Assembly (NCBI RefSeq): GCF_024372725.1
Contig: NZ_VOUA01000001.1
Location: forward strand, 62,001-126,000
Length of the DNA: 64,000 nucleotides
Direction: 5' to 3'
DNA from: Methanosarcina sp. KYL-1
GTDB lineage: Archaea; Halobacteriota; Methanosarcinia; Methanosarcinales; Methanosarcinaceae
Position 1 is the first letter of the stretch. Every line of letters starts with the position of its first letter. The notes under the pieces are model-generated. The model was not told the DNA's origin, searched no databases, and worked only from the letters and a program-made list of their open reading frames with translations. This document shows positions 17,494 to 24,804 of the stretch, one piece after another. A program made the position numbers and the translations under genes.

Positions 17494-18219
17494 TCACATA
17501 TTGAGCCATTTTAACAGGTCTGCTTCGAGAGCCGGGTTCACAAAATATTTCCTGGATCTGCCTTCTGTTTCGGAAAGAATGATTCTGTCGTCCCTTAAAC
17601 TCTTTATATGCCAGTATGTGGTGCTTTTGTCCAGATACAGGTCCTCTGAAAGTTCCTTGTTTGTTATTTCGGGCTTTTCCAGGATCTTAAGAAGTATCTG
17701 CTTTCGTGTGCTGCTTTTGAGATGTGCTATTATTATCTTTTCACTGCTTGCGAAAACATCGGAATTTTGAAAGACCCTTGTGAATTTTCCGGCCCACATT
17801 AAGCTTATCTTATTTCCGGCTTTAAGCATTTCAAGGTGGAACCTCACAGCCCCCCGGTTAATTTCCAGGTCTCTTGAGATTTCCGAGACCGTGCACCCCG
17901 GGACCTGCCGTATGTGACGGTATATTTTCTGCCTGTTTTCATTTCCCCGCGGGATTCTTACCTTGCCCAGGATTAAGGGGACCATTTTGAGTATGGAAGC
18001 AAAGGCAGCTAGATATCCTATTATGTAAGCTATCTTGAATGATAACGGAAATTCCCAGAATGAGTACGTTCTGTCCGCCCCGCTCATGTCAACGGCATCG
18101 CCCAGCTTATCGAGTTCTTCCTGAGGCGGGCAGGGGCTAACAGTATATCTTCCAGTGTCTGCACCGGCTGTGCCTACGTTACTCAGGACCAGAATAAAAA
18201 GTAAGCTCATCTTCCACAT
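17494..18219 (-). CDS. Membrane-anchored winged-helix transcription regulator
   Basis: A 241-residue protein: an N-terminal signal-like helix (MSLLFILVLSNVGTAGA), a ~45-residue outside loop with TVSPCPPQEEL, a second hydrophobic segment near residues 58-85 (FKIAYIIGYLAAFASILKMVPLIL), and then two winged-helix DNA-binding domains. The first has TVSEISRDLEINRGAVRFHLEML; the second has ITNKELSEDLYLDKSTTYWHIKSL with a wing EGRSRKYFVNP. Membrane-tethered two-wing regulators of this kind are common in Methanosarcina. It lies 24 bases after the secreted protein gene at 18244 and is probably cotranscribed, so an outside signal may reach it. It is the best local candidate to control the cassettes at 19-28 kb. 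Confidence 0.85.
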   Translation of the reverse strand: MWKMSLLFILVLSNVGTAGADTGRYTVSPCPPQEELDKLGDAVDMSGADRTYSFWEFPLSFKIAYIIGYLAAFASILKMVPLILGKVRIPRGNENRQKIYRHIRQVPGCTVSEISRDLEINRGAVRFHLEMLKAGNKISLMWAGKFTRVFQNSDVFASSEKIIIAHLKSSTRKQILLKILEKPEITNKELSEDLYLDKSTTYWHIKSLRDDRIILSETEGRSRKYFVNPALEADLLKWLNM

Positions 18220-18243
18220 AGCTGGTCCATAATTTCGATTAAT

Positions 18244-18705
18244 TCAGATTGTATAATCTTCTGTCCCGGTTACCCTGTACCCGTATACCTCATACTTCCA
18301 GGTTCCCGTTTCAATTCCGTTTGGATCTTGAATATTCAGGCAAATCCTGCCGTCAATTGTCCCATCTGCATTATCATAATAAGGACCCAGCACCGAGCCG
18401 TCAGGAGTATACACCTTGAGCCGGAGTGAATCCGTCGAATCTCCCCAGTTAAGATCCACAACCAGAACGGTGAGGCCGCTACCTATGTTTTTTCCATGCA
18501 GGTTTGTCTCTCCCTGGCTTATCGTATCATAAACTGTCAGGATGCCGAGATCTTCTTCAGTTGTTTCGATTTCAGTAAAATATGCAGGTGTTACGGTATA
18601 TCTGTTTGCGGATTCTGCTTTTTCCATATTTTCAGCTGTCGCTGTTGCAGTCACAGACACAAAAAATAGAATCATCAATATTAGCAGGATTGTCTTCTTC
18701 AACAT
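18244..18705 (-). CDS. Secreted protein, P-domain-like beta fold
   Basis: A 153-residue exported protein with a clear signal peptide (KKTILLILMILFFVSVTATATA). The mature part is beta-rich: TVYDTISQGETNLHGKNIGSGLTVLVVDLNWGDSTDSLRLKVYTPDGSVLGPYYDNADGTIDGRICLNI. The block DSLRLKVYTPDGSVLGPY with GTWKYEVYGY resembles the P-domain or pre-peptidase C-terminal fold found in secreted archaeal proteins. It shares the TVTP/TVSP motif after its signal with the regulator encoded next (RYTVTPAYF and RYTVSPCPP), suggesting that the two interact or share ancestry. It could be a sensed ligand or co-sensor. Confidence 0.7.
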   Translation of the reverse strand: MLKKTILLILMILFFVSVTATATAENMEKAESANRYTVTPAYFTEIETTEEDLGILTVYDTISQGETNLHGKNIGSGLTVLVVDLNWGDSTDSLRLKVYTPDGSVLGPYYDNADGTIDGRICLNIQDPNGIETGTWKYEVYGYRVTGTEDYTI

Positions 18706-18750
18706 TTTTGATTCCTCTATTACGTCTATATTTGCAACTTATTTAATTTT

Positions 18751-18771
18751 TATGTCCAAATCGTCCAACTG
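18751..18771 (-). promoter_or_regulatory. Operator-like site, regulator side
   Basis: TATGTCCAAATCGTCCAACTG is the near reverse complement of the cassette A site at 18922-18943. It lies ~45 bases upstream of the start of the 18705 gene, next to an AT-rich TATA candidate. The two sites form a long inverted repeat between divergent transcription units. Confidence 0.6.
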
Positions 18772-18921
18772 AAAATTAATTGTCGTATTACAACTTCTCT
18801 GTAAATCAAAGATATTGGGATAGTATAGAACTTTAAATTCACTATCTGTATGTCTTTTTCAAAAAAAATGTTCTCAAAACTCGAATCTTAATTATCTGAA
18901 AATTAGTAGTATTGCCCACTT

Positions 18922-18943
18922 GATAGTTTGATGATTTGGACAT
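18922..18943 (+). promoter_or_regulatory. Operator-like site, cassette A
   Basis: GATAGTTTGATGATTTGGAC followed by AT, then AT-rich sequence. Similar 20-base sequences precede cassettes B (22276) and C (26576). The site lies 58 bases before the conserved leader, 24 more than in B and C, so the exact transcription start of A is less clear. Confidence 0.6.
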
Positions 18944-19000
18944 AAATTATTTATTATGTATGTTCGATAGAAAAGTCTGAACATCTAAGAATATGTTTGA

Positions 19001-19130
19001 TGGAGTTCAAACGAACTTTCCAGAGCCAATTTGAACTCCACATTGCCCGGAGGCAAAGAAATGTTAGCTTTGGGAGTACTTAAGGTTTACCTGATTTGCC
19101 TCTGGAGTAAAGAAAAGAGGCAAAGAAGAA
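19001..19130 (+). promoter_or_regulatory. Structured 5' leader A (candidate RNA switch)
   Basis: Starts with an 11-bp perfect hairpin, TGGAGTTCAAA (19001-19011) pairing with TTTGAACTCCA (19030-19040). Downstream, GAGGCAAA occurs twice, at 19050-19057 and at 19117-19124, where it contains the Shine-Dalgarno GAGG ten bases before the ATG. Both can pair with the single TTTGCCTC at 19095-19102, so the pairings exclude each other. The upstream copy can also close a small hairpin, TTGCC-CGGA-GGCAA (19043-19056). Leaders B and C conserve the arrangement with different Shine-Dalgarno helices. Confidence 0.7.
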
Positions 19131-20195
19131 ATGATTGCAAACAGAAAATTTGGAATCGGTGTGCTGCTGGCGGCAATGCTGCTTGTGAGCACGTCGTTTG
19201 TGCCGGCTGCGAGTGCTCAAATTAACAAAAATTCCAATGAAGTCAATGAAAGTAGTATAAGTTATACGAATGCAGAACTCCAATATCTGTATTGCAGGTA
19301 TAATATCAGTGAAAATGATATTAAGTTTGCAAAAGGCCAACTGCCTAATTTTTTGGATGGGACAATTCTGCACAGTGATACAAGAGTTATAGTTACTGAA
19401 GATGGTAAACCGCTTGAAAGCATGAAAGAAGGTGTAGATTATGATATAATAATAAGCGAATCTGAAATGGTTAACATCATCAAAAAAGCAGAAAAAAATT
19501 ACATTGAAAAATATGGTGTTGATCCATCTAATCCGAAAGTAGATATTGTAAATGGTAAAGCAATTCCAACTGAAAAAATAGAAGAACTTATAGAGAGTGG
19601 TGCCATCAAATTGACTGATATTTCTGTGCCCTCAATTATTGAGGATAGTATACTATCAGTTTCTTCTAATCCTAAAGCTGTAAATGACAAAATATATGTG
19701 CATGTCTACCCAGCGAAAGACAGTATTCATGAACCAAGTCAAAATTACTACCAAGACACAATAGATGGAAGTGAAAGATTCGAGAACTTTGGGATAGATG
19801 TATACAGAGTATGGCACTACGATATTTGGGATGCAAGTGATGAATACCCTTCATATAATGCATCGAATATTCTTGATGACCTCAAAGATGATTGTTCATC
19901 CATCAGGGACAGCGACAATGATATTGTCCTTGGATGGGTTGATCTTCTTGATCATAATGGAATTGCATACAGAGACGGAGCGTACAGTCTTTGTGCAGTT
20001 TCAGCATCTGGAGTAGATTGGCCACATGATAGTATCGTACAGCATGAGATTTCACATAACTTTGGTGCTTTAGATCAAGGGACATACATTTACGAGCACC
20101 CTGAATGTATTATGAACTATAACTGGGCATATCTTGGAACAAATGTCTGGTGTTCAGATTGCGCAAATGATGTACAGTATGGAATTGATCATTAA
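19131..20195 (+). CDS. Secreted HExxHxxGxxD metalloprotease, cassette A
   Basis: A 354-residue exported protein. Residues 1-29 form a signal peptide (FGIGVLLAAMLLVSTSFVPAASA). The catalytic site is near residue 303, HEISHNFGALD, the metzincin-type zinc motif with Asp as third ligand, followed ~20 residues later by CIMNYNW, a Met-turn. Upstream are a ~130-residue propeptide-like region (YTNAELQYLYCRYNISENDIKF) and a linker. It is about 75% similar to the cassette B protein. The ATG at 19131 has GAGG ten bases upstream. Action outside the cell on proteins is likely; the target is unknown. The family of its propeptide is not recognised. Confidence 0.82.
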   Translation: MIANRKFGIGVLLAAMLLVSTSFVPAASAQINKNSNEVNESSISYTNAELQYLYCRYNISENDIKFAKGQLPNFLDGTILHSDTRVIVTEDGKPLESMKEGVDYDIIISESEMVNIIKKAEKNYIEKYGVDPSNPKVDIVNGKAIPTEKIEELIESGAIKLTDISVPSIIEDSILSVSSNPKAVNDKIYVHVYPAKDSIHEPSQNYYQDTIDGSERFENFGIDVYRVWHYDIWDASDEYPSYNASNILDDLKDDCSSIRDSDNDIVLGWVDLLDHNGIAYRDGAYSLCAVSASGVDWPHDSIVQHEISHNFGALDQGTYIYEHPECIMNYNWAYLGTNVWCSDCANDVQYGIDH

Positions 20196-20197
20196 AT

Positions 20198-20217
20198 TAA
20201 TGGATCAATTTCCATTA
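20198..20217 (+). promoter_or_regulatory. Intergenic hairpin A
   Basis: TAATGGA and TCCATTA form a 7-bp stem with a 6-base loop, followed by a T run, two bases after the protease stop codon. Unrelated hairpins occupy the same place in cassettes B and C. It may reduce read-through or define a processed mRNA end. Confidence 0.6.
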
Positions 20218-20235
20218 TTTTTTGGGGGTGATAAA

Positions 20236-20664
20236 TTGAATCTACTTAAAGTAATAATGGCAATTATTCTAATTTTCTTTATTCTGGCAATGCTTCTTAT
20301 AATGGCACCACTGGCGTTTACGACAATCGAACCACTTTATACAATTAAGAATTATGACGAACACCCACATAATGCAACAGTCAAAATCACCGGATACAAT
20401 GGAGAGTATTTTGAAGAAACACATTATCAACTCAATCCGGGACAAACGGTGAGCGTAGGAAAACCAAAAAAGCTTTTGTTAAAATGGTCAAACCCTTTTA
20501 AAGACGGGTATTTGCATTATGCATCTGGAGATTATCATTACTACATTGCATCCGAGAATGCTTCAGCAACTTATTATTCAACTCCGCACCTTACAAACAC
20601 TGTAATCTTCGAGCTGGTAAACGAGAGTGGAGAATTCAACGTATCGGTCATTGAATATACATGA
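20236..20664 (+). CDS. Small membrane-anchored protein, cassette A
   Basis: I chose the TTG at 20236 because GGGGG lies seven bases upstream; an ATG at 20200 sits inside the hairpin. The product (142 residues) has one N-terminal membrane helix (VIMAIILIFFILAMLLIMAPLAF) and an outside beta-rich domain. The segment KNYDEHPHNATVKITGYNGEYFEETHYQLNPGQTVSVGKPKKL matches the cassette B partner (NHDVRTHEISVEILDSDNESVFKESYKLHPNESVSKEKP), so the two are paralogues. Each follows a paralogous protease, suggesting a functional pair, for example protease and inhibitor, anchor or immunity protein. No known family was recognised. Confidence 0.7.
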   Translation: MNLLKVIMAIILIFFILAMLLIMAPLAFTTIEPLYTIKNYDEHPHNATVKITGYNGEYFEETHYQLNPGQTVSVGKPKKLLLKWSNPFKDGYLHYASGDYHYYIASENASATYYSTPHLTNTVIFELVNESGEFNVSVIEYT

Positions 20665-21869
20665 AAATCACAGGAGGGCTGGCTTTGAGAATTTCGGGGT
20701 TGTGTCTGATTATAAAATTTTGTTGTCTGATGACGTTCTTCTTTTTGTTAATCACTGCCGGTACCGGGTCCGCAGACACAATTACGGTAGATGGCAATGG
20801 GGGAGCAGATTATACCTCGATACAGGAAGCTGTCGGTAACGCAATATCAGGCGATACGATTTTTGTCTATCCCGGCACGTATGAGGAAAATGTGAACGTG
20901 AATAAAGGGGTGACGATCAGGTCCTATTCCGGGAATCCTGATGATACGATTATCCGTGCTGCAAACTCGATGAATGACGTTTTCTATGTGACCGGAAATA
21001 ATGTAAGCATCAGCGGATTTCAGATAAGCGGTGCCGATATAGATGAATATGGGGAAGATAAAGCCGGGATATATTTAGAAGGGAGCAACAGGACTGTTAT
21101 AAGCGGCAATAATATTTCCTCAAACAGTTTTGGTATATTTATTCTCGAATCGTCCCACAATAGTGTTTTTGATAACAACGTATCCAAATGCAGAATTGGT
21201 ATTTTTTTATGGAACTCCAGTAACAACAAGTTGAATAATAATATTTTAAACCTGAATAATCATGAGGGCATACTTCTCTATGAATTCTGCAATAACAATG
21301 AATTGAGCAACAATACTGAAAATCGTGCAGGGTCTGGAATCGGGCTGGAGTTTTTCTGCAATAACAATACGCTTGTTAATAATACTGCATCAAATAACCT
21401 TTTAGGTATTCTTCTAAGAAAATCAAACCATAACTCCCTTATTGACAACTCTGCAAACTCAAACGAGGGGAGCGGCATCACTCTCGATGACAGCAGCAAC
21501 AACGTCCTGTTTAACAATACTGCAAATTCCAATACCTACAGTGGTATATTTTTGATAGGTTCTTCTGACAATAAACTGGATAGCAATAACGCTTCTAACA
21601 ACCCGGGTTATGGAATAAACGTCAACAATTCCAGCAGGAACAACGTTTTGGTGAACAACGTCGCAAATTCAAACGGCAAAGAAGACATCATTTTTGCTGA
21701 CCCTGAAAACAACACGATAAAAGGGCCGGTAGAGGATGTTCCGTTTCCGGGTTTTGCGCTGGCAGTTGCTGTGGTTTTGCTTGCATCTTTAATTTTTGGC
21801 AGAAAAATGCGTGGGAAATCAGGCAAAATTACACAAATGCGGAAGTCAAAAAAGCACAAAAAAGAATGA
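20661..21869 (+). CDS. Secreted NosD-like parallel beta-helix protein with PGF-type C-terminal anchor
   Basis: A 402-residue cell-surface protein: a signal peptide (MTFFFLLITAGTGSA), the start of the fold DGNGGADYTSIQEAVGNAISGDTIFVYPGTYEENVNV, and then a long run of right-handed beta-helix repeats of the NosD/pectate-lyase type with Asn ladders (SHNSVFDNNVSKC, SSNNKLNNNIL and so on). The C-terminus is a PGF-CTERM-like sorting signal, PFPGFALAVAVVLLASLIFGRKMR. The ATG at 20661 overlaps the previous stop; a TTG at 20685 with GGAGGG six bases before it is an equally good start. It lies only in cassette A; cassette B keeps just the C-terminal remnant. Confidence 0.85.
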   Translation: MKITGGLALRISGLCLIIKFCCLMTFFFLLITAGTGSADTITVDGNGGADYTSIQEAVGNAISGDTIFVYPGTYEENVNVNKGVTIRSYSGNPDDTIIRAANSMNDVFYVTGNNVSISGFQISGADIDEYGEDKAGIYLEGSNRTVISGNNISSNSFGIFILESSHNSVFDNNVSKCRIGIFLWNSSNNKLNNNILNLNNHEGILLYEFCNNNELSNNTENRAGSGIGLEFFCNNNTLVNNTASNNLLGILLRKSNHNSLIDNSANSNEGSGITLDDSSNNVLFNNTANSNTYSGIFLIGSSDNKLDSNNASNNPGYGINVNNSSRNNVLVNNVANSNGKEDIIFADPENNTIKGPVEDVPFPGFALAVAVVLLASLIFGRKMRGKSGKITQMRKSKKHKKE

Positions 21870-21927
21870 AATAAAGATGAAGCCCAAAGCTTCACCTTTC
21901 AAGTTTCCTGTAATTTTATTCAGGTTT
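21866..21927. repeat. Duplication-border sequence, copy 1
   Basis: AATGAAATAAAGATGAAGCC and the following AAAGCTTCACCTTTCAAGTTT recur at 26179 and 28403, always just 3' of the glutamate-synthase F420 subunit gene or its truncated copies. They mark the repeated unit. Confidence 0.8.
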
Positions 21928-22127
21928 TTATTCCTGTTTCCTTGCCATCTTTTTCTTTGCAAGCTTCTCGATAATGCCGAGGTTAAGCTCGCCGCCGCCT
22001 ACACTCAGCTTCCCGCTGGCAACCGCGCTTTCCAGGAGGTGCTGTCCTACAAGGGTGCGGACGATCAGGGTGGTGTAGCCGTTCGGGCTTCCAACCGCGC
22101 CTGCGGAGATGTCGGCTTTGAAAGTGG
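21928..22127 (-). pseudogene. Truncated 3' end of the glutamate-synthase F420 subunit gene, copy 1
   Basis: The minus strand reads about 66 residues matching the C-terminus of the 28473-29507 product: KADISAGAVGSPNGYTTLIVRTLVGQHLLESAV, then SGKLSVGG and IIEKLAKKKMARKQE, with the same stop position. There is no start codon or upstream part. One extra Gly codon is present in the SVGGGE region, but the frame is intact. It is a scar of tandem duplication, more diverged than the second scar at 26230. Confidence 0.85.
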
Positions 22128-22209
22128 TAAATCCAGTTTCATGATCTTGTTTTTATTTGGAGAATCTGACGACAGTAGTTGTCAGATATATTAAATTTCT
22201 GGTCAAAGT

Positions 22210-22310
22210 ATCAAACTATTTATCATACAAAGTAATACTGCTGGAAAAAATGATCATAAATCTAACCTCTTTCTCGATAGTTTGATGATATGGTCAGAAA
22301 ACTTATAAAG
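22210..22310 (+). promoter_or_regulatory. Promoter and operator-like inverted repeat, cassette B
   Basis: ATCAAACTAT (22210-22219) and ATAGTTTGAT (22277-22286) are perfect inverted repeats 57 bases apart. The second belongs to GATAGTTTGATGATATGG, shared with A and C. A TATA candidate, AAACTTATAAAG, lies at 22299-22310, 25-30 bases before the leader, which places the transcript start at the leader hairpin. Confidence 0.65.
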
Positions 22311-22330
22311 AGTTGATTAAAAGTAGTTTA

Positions 22331-22463
22331 TGGAGTTCAAACGAACTTTCCAGAGCCAATTTGAACCCCACTTTGCCCGGAGGCATGAGTTAGTGTTAGC
22401 TTTGTGAATATTTAAGGCTTGCTTGATCCTGCCTCCTGGGAAATGAACAGGAGTGAGTATGAA
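22331..22463 (+). promoter_or_regulatory. Structured 5' leader B (candidate RNA switch)
   Basis: The first hairpin is as in leader A, with one mismatch (22331-22341 with 22360-22370). GGAGGCA (22379-22385) pairs with TGCCTCC (22430-22436). The overlapping CTCCTG (22433-22438) pairs with CAGGAG (22448-22453), which holds the Shine-Dalgarno, ten bases before the ATG at 22464. The Shine-Dalgarno helix therefore differs from leader A but is again perfect. The linker GTGTTAGCTTTG and TTTAAGG is conserved. Confidence 0.7.
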
Positions 22464-23522
22464 ATGAAGACGAAATTTGGAATAGGAACACTGCTTTTGG
22501 CAATATTTCTGGCAGGAATGGCTTTTGTGCCGGCTACAAATGCTGAGACTGAGAAGAACTCTAATGAAGTTTCAATAGAAAACAGTATAACTTATACTGA
22601 TGCAGAATTGCAAGATTTGTATATCAAATACAATATAAGTGAAAATGATATAAAGTTTGCAAGAGGTGAGCTGCCTAACTTCTTGAACGAAACAATTCTA
22701 AATGGTGATATAAAGGTCATAGTTACTGAAGATGGTAAACCACTCGAGAATATGAAAGAAGGAATAGATTATGATATGATAATAAGTGAATCTGAAATGC
22801 TTAGTATCGTTAAACAGGCAGAAAAGGATTACTTTGATAAATATGGTGTTGATCCGTCAAATCCAAAAATAGATATTGTTGATGGTAAAGCAATTCCAAC
22901 TGAAGAAATAAAAATACTTGTAGAGAACGGTGATATTGAGTTGTCTGACTCATCTATGTCATCAACTGTTACAGACTGCTTAGTACGCTCAGTTTCTTGG
23001 AATCCTAAAGAAGTAAACGACAGAATATACGTGCATATCTATCCAGCAATTGATAGTTTTCATGAACCAAGTCAAAACTACTATCAAGACACAATAGATG
23101 GAAGTGAAAGATTCGAGGACTTTGGAATAGATGTATATCTAGTATGGCATTATGACATTTGGGATGCAAGTGACGAGGTCCCTGCATATAATGCATCAAA
23201 TATTCTTGAGGATCTAATGGATGATTGCTCATATATCAGAGATAGTGACAATGACATTGTTCTTGGATGGGTAGATCTTCTTGATCATAATGGAGTTGCG
23301 TACGGAAACGGACCATACAGTCTTTGTGCAGTTCAAGCATCAGGAGTGGATTGGCCACATGATAGCATCGTGCAGCATGAGATCTCACATAACTTTGGTG
23401 CTTTAGATCAAAATTCTCCACTTCATCCTACTTGCATAATGAATTATGCATACGCATATGGAGGTACCAATATCTGGTGCACTTCCTGTGGGAATACAGT
23501 AAATAATGGCATATACAACTGA
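22464..23522 (+). CDS. Secreted HExxHxxGxxD metalloprotease, cassette B
   Basis: A 352-residue paralogue of the cassette A protease. The start is the ATG at 22464, placed by GGAG ten bases upstream and by alignment with cassette A; longer frames from 22419 run into the leader. It has the signal peptide FGIGTLLLAIFLAGMAFVPATNA, the zinc motif HEISHNFGALD and the Met-turn CIMNYAYAYGGTNIW. Differences from A cluster in the propeptide (residues 30-180) and around the end of the catalytic domain (NSPLHPT in place of GTYIYEHPE), which may change substrate. Both copies look intact, so neither is obviously decaying. Confidence 0.82.
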   Translation: MKTKFGIGTLLLAIFLAGMAFVPATNAETEKNSNEVSIENSITYTDAELQDLYIKYNISENDIKFARGELPNFLNETILNGDIKVIVTEDGKPLENMKEGIDYDMIISESEMLSIVKQAEKDYFDKYGVDPSNPKIDIVDGKAIPTEEIKILVENGDIELSDSSMSSTVTDCLVRSVSWNPKEVNDRIYVHIYPAIDSFHEPSQNYYQDTIDGSERFEDFGIDVYLVWHYDIWDASDEVPAYNASNILEDLMDDCSYIRDSDNDIVLGWVDLLDHNGVAYGNGPYSLCAVQASGVDWPHDSIVQHEISHNFGALDQNSPLHPTCIMNYAYAYGGTNIWCTSCGNTVNNGIYN

Positions 23523-23782
23523 GTCTTCAGTTCTATGTGAGCAAATCCCAAAATTCAATATTCGACTCAAAATATCCACTTCCAAATAATAATTTAAGTT
23601 CCTTATCTTGGAAATGGTTCTGAAATTCTTATTGAGATGGGAACAAAATTGGTTTTGGGATAATCTCTGTATAAAAATGCTGATTGATCGTACTCCAAAA
23701 TTGCCAATCAATAGTATGCGAGAAATCAACAGGAATATATTCGCAGAGTAACAAAAATTATCCACAAAACGAATACTGGCTA

Positions 23783-23808
23783 AGAAGGAGATTTACTAAT
23801 CTCCTTCT
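23783..23808 (+). promoter_or_regulatory. Intergenic hairpin B
   Basis: AGAAGGAGATT and AATCTCCTTCT make a perfect 11-bp stem with a TACT loop, 18 bases before the companion gene, within a 304-base spacer (23523-23826) that otherwise shows no gene. Strong hairpins also precede the companions in cassettes A and C. Confidence 0.65.
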
Positions 23809-23826
23809 GTTATAGAGGGATTTCAA

Positions 23827-24237
23827 ATGCAAAATATCAGAAAAATACTTTTCATCTTGCTGATCATACCTATAATTGCAATTGTGGGTTATTATGCATT
23901 GATATTTCTTCTGGGCGGTCCGGCTTTACCTAATTTTTTTGAATTAACAAATCATGATGTCAGGACCCATGAAATATCTGTTGAAATATTGGATTCTGAT
24001 AATGAATCTGTATTCAAAGAATCATACAAGCTACATCCAAACGAATCAGTATCAAAAGAAAAACCGTCTAATCTGAGAAATTCTTTTGAATCGAAAGAGT
24101 ATACATTTAGAATTATATTAGACAACGGTTTTGCAGAGGAAACAACTTCAGTATCTCTGAATCGCTGGAGCACCGCTATTATACATCTATATTGGGATCA
24201 TGAGACTCCGATAATTATAGGGACAATTGTTGTTTAA
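23827..24237 (+). CDS. Small membrane-anchored protein, cassette B
   Basis: A 136-residue paralogue of the cassette A companion: one N-terminal membrane helix (ILFILLIIPIIAIVGYYALIFLL), then an outside beta-rich domain with LTNHDVRTHEISVEILDSDNESVFKESYKLHPNESVSKEKP and a conserved Thr/Ser-rich end. It lacks Cys and catalytic motifs. GAGGGA precedes the ATG by six bases. Its partnership with the protease upstream is inferred from the repeated gene order. Confidence 0.7.
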   Translation: MQNIRKILFILLIIPIIAIVGYYALIFLLGGPALPNFFELTNHDVRTHEISVEILDSDNESVFKESYKLHPNESVSKEKPSNLRNSFESKEYTFRIILDNGFAEETTSVSLNRWSTAIIHLYWDHETPIIIGTIVV

Positions 24238-24267
24238 ACCCAGGTTAGTACTATTTTTTATTTTTAT

Positions 24268-24340
24268 CTGGAAAGGCCGGAAACCTTCGGCGTCCAGGAC
24301 AAAAACGATGGAAGATGACGAATTCAGGTTGTATGGGGTA
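24268..24340 (+). repeat. Dispersed hairpin element, copy 2
   Basis: CTGGAAAGGCCGGAAACC, then TTCGGCGTCCAGGACAAAAA and CGATGGAAGATGACGAATTC. It matches 16745-16815 almost throughout and leads directly into the PGF-CTERM remnant. Confidence 0.7.
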
Positions 24341-24427
24341 GAACTTCCATTTCCGGGTCCTGCGCTGGCAGTTGCTGTAGTCCTGATAGCATCTTTATTT
24401 TTTGGCAGAAAAATGTATGAGAAATAA
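24326..24427 (+). pseudogene. Remnant of PGF-CTERM protein gene
   Basis: Encodes VELPFPGPALAVAVVLIASL then FFGRKMYEK and a stop, almost the same C-terminus as the beta-helix protein at 20661. The DNA after the stop also matches for ~45 bases (CAGGCAAAACTACACAAATG and on). The body of the gene is missing, so cassette B lost its beta-helix gene by deletion or kept only the anchor. Confidence 0.75.
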
Positions 24428-24596
24428 CAGGCAAAACTACACAAATGCGGAAGTCAAAAAAGCACAAAAAACGCACATGAAATTCTTGGAATAACATGCC
24501 CCAAAAATGAAAGTGCATTTCAACCTACCTTTTTTTACTTATTAATACATCTTCATCTGGGGCAGGAAGGTTGCATTCATTTTGGTTCTTTACTCC

Positions 24597-24769
24597 TTCA
24601 GCTTGTTATAGGAATTATCTAAGTTACAAAATCTCTATATTGAGATCAAGATTTGGAAATTCCAAAGCTGAATGTGTATTGAAGCCGTGAAAAAACTAAC
24701 CAGTGAATTGCCAATCGAAGGCACAAGTGTGACTTTGACCACGGATGCTAAATTGGCCTTCGAGGCAAT
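24597..24769 (+). ncRNA. Candidate bridge RNA of the IS110 element
   Basis: Two long hairpins with large loops in the noncoding left end. Hairpin 1: TTCAGCTT (24597-24604) with AAGCTGAA (24665-24672), then GGAATT (24611-24616) with AATTCC (24658-24663), loop of 41 bases. Hairpin 2: ATTGCC (24707-24712) with GGCAAT (24764-24769), then CGAAGGC (24716-24722) with GCCTTCG (24756-24762), loop of 33 bases. IS110 elements are known to express a bridge RNA with target- and donor-binding loops from this position. Loop matches to target or donor were not established. Confidence 0.55.
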
Positions 24770-24804
24770 CACACTGCCCATATAAAAATATGGAGTAATC
24801 TAAA

